DNA of 11,214 bases from UBA4416 sp031539425 (GTDB lineage Bacteria; Bacteroidota; Bacteroidia; B-17B0; Aurantibacillaceae), in contig JAVKLI010000084.1 in NCBI GenBank assembly GCA_031539425.1, positions 1-11,214 of the forward strand, read 5' to 3'. Both the position numbers and the translations under genes were made by a program. Positions 6,366-11,214 of the stretch are shown in pieces. Numbering within the stretch: the first letter of the stretch is position 1; the number at the start of each line of letters is the position of its first letter. The notes under the pieces were generated by a model. The model ran no database searches. It was not told where the DNA came from and saw only the letters and a list, made by a program, of their open reading frames with translations.

Positions 6366-8636
6366 ATGAACGTATTTAAAAAAAATGATGCCCTTGATTA
6401 TCACTCTCAAGGCAGACCAGGAAAAATAGAAGTAATACCCACAAAACCATACAGTACTCAAAGAGATTTAACCTTAGCCTATTCGCCAGGTGTGGCCGAG
6501 CCTTGTTTAGAAATAGAAAAAGATCCAGAAAATGCTTATAAATATACCGCAAAAAGTAATTTAGTAGCTGTTATATCTAACGGTACCGCAGTGCTTGGGC
6601 TTGGAGACATTGGCCCTTTAGCATCAAAGCCAGTTATGGAAGGTAAAGGTTTATTATTTAAAATATTTGCAGATATTGATGTGTTTGATATTGAGGTAGA
6701 CACCAAAAACATAGACGAATTTGTAAACACCGTAAAAAACATAGCATTAACTTTTGGAGGTATTAACTTAGAAGATATTAAAGCTCCAGAATGTTTTGAA
6801 ATAGAAAAACGTTTAAAAGCCGAATTACAAATTCCATTAATGCATGATGACCAACATGGCACTGCTATTATTTCCTCAGCAGGTTTGCTTAATGCGGTTG
6901 AAATATCTGGCAAAAAAATGAAAAAAATTAAAGTGGTAATAAATGGCGCCGGTGCCAGTGCCAATTCATGCGCTAAAATGTATATAGCTGTAGGCGTTAA
7001 AAAAGAAAACATCACCATGCTTGATAGCAAAGGTGTTATACATACTGGCCGCACCGATCTTGATGAGTACAAATCTTTTTTTGCTGTACCTACTCAAAAA
7101 AAAGACACATTAGAAGATGTTATTAAAGGTGCCGATGTATTTATAGGGTTATCAAAAGGAAATATATTAACAAAAGAAATGGTGCAATCAATGGCAAAAA
7201 ATTGCATTGTATTTGCATTAGCTAACCCAACCCCCGAAATATCATACGAAGAAGCCATGGCTGCCCGTAAAGATATTATAGTAGCCACAGGCCGAAGTGA
7301 TAATCCTAACCAAGTAAACAATGTTTTAGGATTTCCATTTATTTTTAGAGGTGCATTGGATGTAAGAGCTACCTGTATAAATGAGGAGATGAAACTTGCA
7401 GCCACATTAGCCATCGCATCTTTAGCAAAAGAACCAGTCCCAGATTATGTTAATTTAGCGTATAACAATGTAAATTTAAGCTTTGGTAAAGATTACATCA
7501 TTCCAAAACCTATAGATAATAGATTAATTTCAAAAGTGAGTTCGGCTGTAGCAAAAGCAGCCATTAAAAGCGGCGTAGCTAAAAACAATATTACAAATTG
7601 GGAAGCCTATGAGCAGGAATTAGAAGGTAGATTGGGTAAGGATAATAAATTTATTAGAAGCCTTGCAAACAAAGCCCGATTAAACCCTAAAAGAGTTGTA
7701 TTTACAGAAGCAGATAATATTAACATATTAAAAGCCGCATTTTTAGCCAAAGATGAAGGTATTGTAAAACCAATACTTTTAGGCAACAAAGAAAAAATAT
7801 TAGAACTCATTTTACAAAATCAATTAGAATTAGATGATACGCCAATAATAGACCCATGGCTTACAGATGTAGAAGCTAAGCGTTCTGAATTTGGAGATAT
7901 TTATTGGCAAAAGCAACAACGAAGAGGTATCACACAATTTGAAGCAAGGCGCTTAATGCGTGATAGAAATTATTTTGGAGCTATGATGGTTGACGTGGGT
8001 CTTGCGGACGCTATGATTACAGGCCTAACACGTAGATACACCATTCCGATTAAACCAGCATTAGATATAATCGGCGTGCAGTCAGGGGTAAGTAGAGTAG
8101 CAGGCTTATATATTATGATTACCAAACGTGGGGCGTTTTTTTTAGCAGATACCACTATGACAGAAAACCCTACTGCACAGCAGCTTGCAGACATTGCCGT
8201 GCTAACAGCAAATACAATCAAACAGTTTAATGTAACCCCACGTATGGCTATGTTATCATACTCTAATTTTGGTTCGGCACAAGGAGACACGCCAGCAAAA
8301 GTGCAACAAGCTACAGCCATTTTACATAAAAATTACCCAGGTTTAGTAGTTGATGGAGATATACAGGCCAACTTTGCATTAAACAAAAAGTTACTAAAAG
8401 AGCAATTTGCCTTTAGTACTTTAATAGATAAAGATGTGAATACGTTAATTTTTCCAAATTTAGCATCTGGCAATATTGCCTATAAACTATTACAAGAACT
8501 TGGCGGATCAGAAGCTATAGGTCCAATATTAATGGGCTTAAACAAACCAGCACATATTTTACAATTAGGAAGCTCTATCCGAGAAATTGTAAATATGATT
8601 ACAATAACAGTAATAGATGCTCAAAATAAAAAGTAA
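6366..8636 (+). CDS. maeB: NADP-dependent malic enzyme, MaeB type with C-terminal phosphotransacetylase-like domain
   Basis: The 756-residue cytoplasmic enzyme performs oxidative decarboxylation of malate to pyruvate and CO2 with reduction of NADP. Residues 1-160 are the malic N-terminal domain, with LAYSPGVAEPC (38-48, catalytic Tyr39) and MEGKGLLFK (91-99, catalytic Lys94). The metal-binding acidic residues are Glu136-Asp137 in NLEDIKAPECFEIE and Asp161-Asp162 in MHDDQHGTAI. A Rossmann domain follows with NGAGASAN (193-200) and FALANPTPEIS (283-293). From about residue 430 a phosphotransacetylase-like domain begins (PKRVVFTEAD, 441-450; SNFGSAQGDTPAK, 633-645). In MaeB proteins that domain is regulatory, sensing acetyl-CoA, and does not make acetyl phosphate. 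The length is usual for MaeB, with no truncation. It stands alone as a transcript with its own promoter. Confidence 0.97.
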   Translation: MNVFKKNDALDYHSQGRPGKIEVIPTKPYSTQRDLTLAYSPGVAEPCLEIEKDPENAYKYTAKSNLVAVISNGTAVLGLGDIGPLASKPVMEGKGLLFKIFADIDVFDIEVDTKNIDEFVNTVKNIALTFGGINLEDIKAPECFEIEKRLKAELQIPLMHDDQHGTAIISSAGLLNAVEISGKKMKKIKVVINGAGASANSCAKMYIAVGVKKENITMLDSKGVIHTGRTDLDEYKSFFAVPTQKKDTLEDVIKGADVFIGLSKGNILTKEMVQSMAKNCIVFALANPTPEISYEEAMAARKDIIVATGRSDNPNQVNNVLGFPFIFRGALDVRATCINEEMKLAATLAIASLAKEPVPDYVNLAYNNVNLSFGKDYIIPKPIDNRLISKVSSAVAKAAIKSGVAKNNITNWEAYEQELEGRLGKDNKFIRSLANKARLNPKRVVFTEADNINILKAAFLAKDEGIVKPILLGNKEKILELILQNQLELDDTPIIDPWLTDVEAKRSEFGDIYWQKQQRRGITQFEARRLMRDRNYFGAMMVDVGLADAMITGLTRRYTIPIKPALDIIGVQSGVSRVAGLYIMITKRGAFFLADTTMTENPTAQQLADIAVLTANTIKQFNVTPRMAMLSYSNFGSAQGDTPAKVQQATAILHKNYPGLVVDGDIQANFALNKKLLKEQFAFSTLIDKDVNTLIFPNLASGNIAYKLLQELGGSEAIGPILMGLNKPAHILQLGSSIREIVNMITITVIDAQNKK

Positions 8637-8661
8637 AAATAAAAAGAACTTATTTTTTTTT
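8635..8661 (+). terminator. Weak candidate terminator after the malic enzyme gene
   Basis: AAAAATAA at 8635-8642 and TTATTTTT at 8650-8657 form a perfect 8-base inverted repeat around a 7-base loop. The second arm runs on into a tract of nine T residues (8653-8661). The stem is A-T only and overlaps the stop codon, so it would be thermally weak. Its position, just before a promoter element, is what makes it worth recording. Confidence 0.25.
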
Positions 8662-8662
8662 G

Positions 8663-8670
8663 TATGTTTG
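8663..8670 (+). promoter_or_regulatory. Candidate -7 promoter element for the exbB-exbD-exbD-tonB operon
   Basis: TATGTTTG fits the Bacteroidota -7 consensus TAnnTTTG and lies 30 bases before the exbB ATG. The region about 20 bases upstream is A-rich and lacks a TTG, so the -33 element is missing. I see no Fur-box-like palindrome nearby, so iron control is not supported by the sequence. Confidence 0.45.
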
Positions 8671-8700
8671 AAAAAATCAAAATTGTAATAAATCAAAATT

Positions 8701-9504
8701 ATGAACTCTAAAAAATCAACTGAAGGTTTCTCATTAATAGTATCGTCAGCAGCAATTCTTATTTGTTTAATATTAGGAATAATCGTTTATAAATTTATAC
8801 TTGGTAGCCCTACCAATTTTGATGCGGATGGTCCAGAAAAAGGACACCCACATAACTTTTTTGGTATTATGTATAAAGGGGGGTTTATAGTGCCAATTTT
8901 ATTAGGTACTTTGTTTACTGTATTATGTTTCTTTTTTGAAAGACTTATCACCATTCAAAAAGCAAGCGGAACGGGCAAGGTAGATAAGTTTATATCTAAC
9001 TTGAAAAGTTTAATCTCATCAAAAAAAATTGATGAAGCTATTGCTTCATGTGATATACAAAAAGGATCGTTAGGAAATGTTGTAAAAGAAGGACTGTTAA
9101 AATTTCAGTTTGTTCAAAATGATAAAGTGATGGATAAAGAAGCAAAAGTAGCCTCTATTACAAAAGCATTAGAAGAAGCTACCGCATTAGAATTACCTAT
9201 GCTGTCAAAAAATTTAAGCGTTATATCTACTTGTGCATCTATTGGCACCTTAGTGGGGTTAATTGGTACAGTTGTAGGTATGATTAGAGCCTTTGGAGCT
9301 TTAGCAGCAGCTGGAACTCCAGATACTGCGGCGTTAGCAACTGGTATTTCTGAAGCCTTAGTAAATACATTAGTTGGTATCTTATCATCTGCATTAGCTA
9401 TTATATTTTACAATTTCTTTTCTAATAGAGTTGATCAAATTACTTATGCTATGGATGAGGCAGGATACTCAATTATTCAAGAGTTTCAATCTTCAGAAAA
9501 ATAA
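8701..9504 (+). CDS. exbB: ExbB/TolQ/MotA-family proton channel subunit
   Basis: The 267-residue inner-membrane protein is the pentamer-forming subunit of the ExbB-ExbD motor that energises TonB. Hydrophobic segments lie at about 12-34, 61-79, 176-196 and 220-240. The last three correspond to the canonical ExbB helices: GGFIVPILLGTLF... ending FFFER (60-81), then IGTLVGLIGTVVGMIRAFGA (181-200), then ALVNTLVGILSSALAIIFYN (219-238). The first is an extra N-terminal hydrophobic segment, followed by a short histidine- and acid-containing linker (39-52). Similar N-terminal extensions are common in Bacteroidota homologues. The conserved small-residue and Thr pattern (TLVGLIGTVVGM, ISEALVNTLVGI) supports a functional ion path. 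It heads a four-gene run with exbD, exbD and tonB, which argues for ExbB over TolQ or MotA. Confidence 0.93.
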   Translation: MNSKKSTEGFSLIVSSAAILICLILGIIVYKFILGSPTNFDADGPEKGHPHNFFGIMYKGGFIVPILLGTLFTVLCFFFERLITIQKASGTGKVDKFISNLKSLISSKKIDEAIASCDIQKGSLGNVVKEGLLKFQFVQNDKVMDKEAKVASITKALEEATALELPMLSKNLSVISTCASIGTLVGLIGTVVGMIRAFGALAAAGTPDTAALATGISEALVNTLVGILSSALAIIFYNFFSNRVDQITYAMDEAGYSIIQEFQSSEK

Positions 9505-9541
9505 ATTTTAGTTTTTATTTAATTAAATAATCTCATTATAA

Positions 9542-10222
9542 ATGGGTAAAATGAAAATATCTAAAAGTGCTCCATCTATAGACATGACGCCTATGGTAGA
9601 CTTAGCATTTTTATTGGTTACCTTTTTTATGTTAACGGCATCTTTTCGTATGTCGGAGCCAGTAATTGTAGATCCCCCGTCAGCTCAATCTGACAAAACA
9701 TTACCAGAAAACACCATACTCATAACAGTAGATCTAAAAGGTCGTCCGTTTTTTGGAGTAGATAATGCAGAGGCTAAAAGAAACACCTTAGCTAAAATGA
9801 GTGAAAAGTACAAAGTGCAATTTACACCTGATCAAATTAAAAAATTTTGTGGTCTATCTAGCTTTGGCGTTGAAATAAAGTATTTACCAAAGTATTTAGA
9901 TGCCTCAGAAAACGACCGTTTAAAATTTATTCCTCAAGATGGTATTCCTTTAGATTCACTTAATAATCAATTGAGAGATTGGATATACAACTCTGCAACT
10001 GAACTAAATAGAGTATATATCAAAAACAAAAAGAAAGCAGAAGCAGACAAAATAGATTTTAGAGGAGAAAAACCTAGATACGCTATTAAAGCAGATGCTA
10101 AAGTGAAATTTATGTATGTACAAAAAGTATTTAAAGTATTTACCGATTTACAATTTAATGTATTTAATCTTATTACCTCACTAGAAGGCGGACAAACAGT
10201 AAGTACAAATACTAAAAAATAA
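9542..10222 (+). CDS. exbD: ExbD/TolR-family motor subunit, copy 1, with enlarged periplasmic region
   Basis: The 226-residue bitopic protein has a short cytoplasmic N-terminus and DMTPMVDLAFLLVTFFML at 14-31, in which Asp20 is the protonatable residue that ExbD needs. A single membrane helix spans about 17-34 and the rest is periplasmic. ExbD proteins are usually 130-150 residues. This one carries an unusual stretch of about 90 residues (about 75-165, including a lone cysteine at 103) between the first periplasmic strand (ILITVDLKGRPFFGVDN, 59-75) and the C-terminal fold (YAIKADAKVKFMYVQKVFKVF, 180-200). It starts at ATG 9542; Met4 is a possible alternative. It lies 37 bases after exbB and 16 bases before a second exbD, and the two probably work with the same ExbB. 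Confidence 0.9.
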   Translation: MGKMKISKSAPSIDMTPMVDLAFLLVTFFMLTASFRMSEPVIVDPPSAQSDKTLPENTILITVDLKGRPFFGVDNAEAKRNTLAKMSEKYKVQFTPDQIKKFCGLSSFGVEIKYLPKYLDASENDRLKFIPQDGIPLDSLNNQLRDWIYNSATELNRVYIKNKKKAEADKIDFRGEKPRYAIKADAKVKFMYVQKVFKVFTDLQFNVFNLITSLEGGQTVSTNTKK

Positions 10223-10238
10223 TTTAAGAATTAACACA

Positions 10239-10880
10239 ATGGCAGAAATTGCAGAAAGCGGCGGCGGCGGGCACGGCAAAGGCGGTAAAAAAAGAGCCAA
10301 AAAACAAAGCACCAGAGTGGACATGACTCCAATGGTAGATTTGGCGTTTTTATTACTTACTTTTTTTGTACTTACATCTACCTTTAGCAAACCTAAAAGC
10401 ATGGAAATACCCATGCCTGTAAAGCCTAAACCAAATAGCCCACCACCACCACAAGTTAAAAATGGCGTTACATTTATTTTAACTAAAAATGATAAAATAT
10501 ATTATTACGCAGGCGAGTTTTATTTGCCAAATAATGCAAAAGGAAAACCAGCAACAGAATTTCTTGAAACAAATTATTCTATAGAAGGCCTACATAAACT
10601 GCTAATGGAACTGAACAAATGGCCTATAACAGAAATTGAAAAATTAACAGAAATTCATAAAAAAAAACAGTTGGCAGATACTACCTACAAACGTATGGCT
10701 GTTGATAAAACCGTGGATAAAAGAGCTATAACTGTACTTATTAAATCTGATGACGAAGCTACCTATAAAAATGTGGTAGATGTGTTAGACGAATTAAAAA
10801 TTTGCAGAGTAAGTAAATTTGTAGTTGGTGTGGATATGATGGATGCTGAAAAAGAATTATTAAAAACAAAGGCAAAATAA
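10239..10880 (+). CDS. exbD: ExbD/TolR-family motor subunit, copy 2
   Basis: The 213-residue paralogue has the same membrane motif, DMTPMVDLAFLLLTFFVLTS at 28-47, with the key acidic residue at Asp34. Its cytoplasmic tail is longer and glycine- and lysine-rich (ESGGGGHGKGGKKRAKK, 6-22). The periplasmic side starts with a proline-rich linker (MPVKPKPNSPPPPQVK, 60-75). An insert follows, then the usual closing fold AITVLIKSDDEATYKNVVDV (164-183) and LKICRVSKFVVGVD (187-200). The stop codon overlaps the next start in TAATG, so translation of tonB is probably coupled. Two adjacent exbD genes are common in Bacteroidota, where the paralogues may form a heteromeric stator. Confidence 0.92.
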   Translation: MAEIAESGGGGHGKGGKKRAKKQSTRVDMTPMVDLAFLLLTFFVLTSTFSKPKSMEIPMPVKPKPNSPPPPQVKNGVTFILTKNDKIYYYAGEFYLPNNAKGKPATEFLETNYSIEGLHKLLMELNKWPITEIEKLTEIHKKKQLADTTYKRMAVDKTVDKRAITVLIKSDDEATYKNVVDVLDELKICRVSKFVVGVDMMDAEKELLKTKAK

Positions 10881-11214
10881 TGGCTTTAGTTAATTTTAAA
10901 AATATCATGGCTAATATTAAACAAACCCTGTTATTACAAGGCTTTGTTCAAAATTTGAGCAATTGGAATAATATAGTAGATCCATCTCGTAATACCATTG
11001 TATTTAAAGGTAGAAACCAAGAGTATGGTGCTTTTCAAATACGAAAAGAATATAATAAAACAGTAATGCTTGTATTGGGCGTTATGATTAGCATTTTGTT
11101 ATTAGGCTTATTAATTAAATTTATTTTAAGTTTAGATTTTGAAAGCCAAGCAAGATCTGTTAAAATAGACACCTCAATGGTAATAGATTTAACCCCCCCC
11201 CCATTAGATAAAAA
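10880..11214 (+). CDS. tonB: TonB family energy transducer, 5' part only
   Basis: The gene starts at an ATG that shares its A with the preceding TAA stop (10878-10880) and runs off the right edge after 111 codons. The cytoplasmic N-terminus holds the Bacteroidota TonB signature VFKGRNQEYGAFQIRKEYNK (41-60). A single membrane helix follows at about 62-83, then the start of the periplasmic proline region (DLTPPPLDK, 103-111). The C-terminal TonB domain that contacts outer-membrane receptors lies outside the window. The reading frame passes through a run of ten C residues at 11193-11202. The operon order with exbB and two exbD genes supports the call. Confidence 0.88.
   Translation, partial: MALVNFKNIMANIKQTLLLQGFVQNLSNWNNIVDPSRNTIVFKGRNQEYGAFQIRKEYNKTVMLVLGVMISILLLGLLIKFILSLDFESQARSVKIDTSMVIDLTPPPLDK
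11193..11202 (+). repeat. Homopolymer of ten C residues within tonB
   Basis: Ten consecutive C residues encode the end of Thr105 and Pro106-Pro108. The surrounding genome is strongly AT-rich and elsewhere writes proline with CCA or CCT, for example the CCACCACCACCA run in the second exbD. The tract lies just after the membrane helix and before the TonB C-terminal domain, so a one-base slip would remove the whole functional domain. Confidence 0.9.

Noticed and set aside
6536..7072. A 178-codon open frame on the minus strand within the malic enzyme gene
   Set aside because: It lies wholly opposite a strongly conserved enzyme. Its conceptual protein is serine- and isoleucine-rich with no recognisable domain, which is typical of an antisense shadow.
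7970..8320. A 116-codon minus-strand open frame, with others at 7094-7414 and 7607-7810
   Set aside because: All are antisense to maeB, lack family similarity and have no start context.
10256..10290. GGC-rich stretch at the start of the second exbD, considered as a structured RNA or repeat
   Set aside because: It simply encodes the glycine-rich cytoplasmic tail of ExbD and shows no matching complementary arm.
10181..10414. Minus-strand open frame opposite the start of the second exbD
   Set aside because: Its proline- and leucine-rich text is the reverse of the Gly/Lys tail and membrane helix of ExbD, so it is a shadow.
1..11214. CRISPR array, insertion sequence, toxin-antitoxin, phage or defence genes
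   Set aside because: No regularly spaced direct repeats, transposase motifs, terminal inverted repeats or tRNA-like attachment sites were seen on either strand.

Overview
The window looks like chromosomal DNA of an AT-rich member of the Bacteroidota. Supporting signs are a type IX secretion (T9SS) type A sorting domain, Bacteroidota-type promoter elements (TAnnTTTG), short lipoprotein signals, weak or absent Shine-Dalgarno sequences, a DUF4292-type lipoprotein, and the exbB-exbD-exbD-tonB order with the Bacteroidota TonB N-terminus. The genus cannot be named from the sequence alone.

Layout. Positions 2-88 hold the 3' end of a gene that enters from the left. A small divisome gene of the FtsB/DivIC family lies on the minus strand (300-581) and is divergent from everything that follows. 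From 719 to 5658 there is a tight plus-strand cluster: a sugar-phosphate nucleotidyltransferase with a left-handed beta-helix tail, a TPR lipoprotein, a DUF4292 lipoprotein and an EnvC-like coiled-coil/LytM protein. Intergenic gaps are only 1 to 25 bases, so these are probably one transcript. Positions about 5711-6171 carry the decayed 3' end of a large T9SS-secreted protein, with a frameshift near 5785. A good promoter (6319-6348) then drives a 756-residue malic enzyme of the MaeB type (6366-8636). A -7 element at 8663-8670 precedes the energy-transduction operon exbB (8701), exbD (9542), a second exbD (10239) and tonB (10880, cut by the window end).

How the genes fit together. The first operon concerns the envelope and cell division. 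EnvC-like proteins activate cell-wall amidases at the septum, and its LytM domain here has lost every zinc-ligand position, as expected of an activator rather than an enzyme. The two lipoproteins and the nucleotidyltransferase probably serve envelope biogenesis, but their exact substrates are unknown. The last operon builds the inner-membrane proton-driven motor that powers TonB-dependent outer-membrane uptake. The malic enzyme is housekeeping carbon metabolism.

Most of the window is ordinary core genome. The points most worth checking are a run of ten C residues inside tonB (possible phase variation or assembly error), the unannotated T9SS pseudogene, the fully degenerate LytM domain, and the large periplasmic insert in the first ExbD. 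I saw no CRISPR array, tRNA, rRNA, insertion sequence or defence system.
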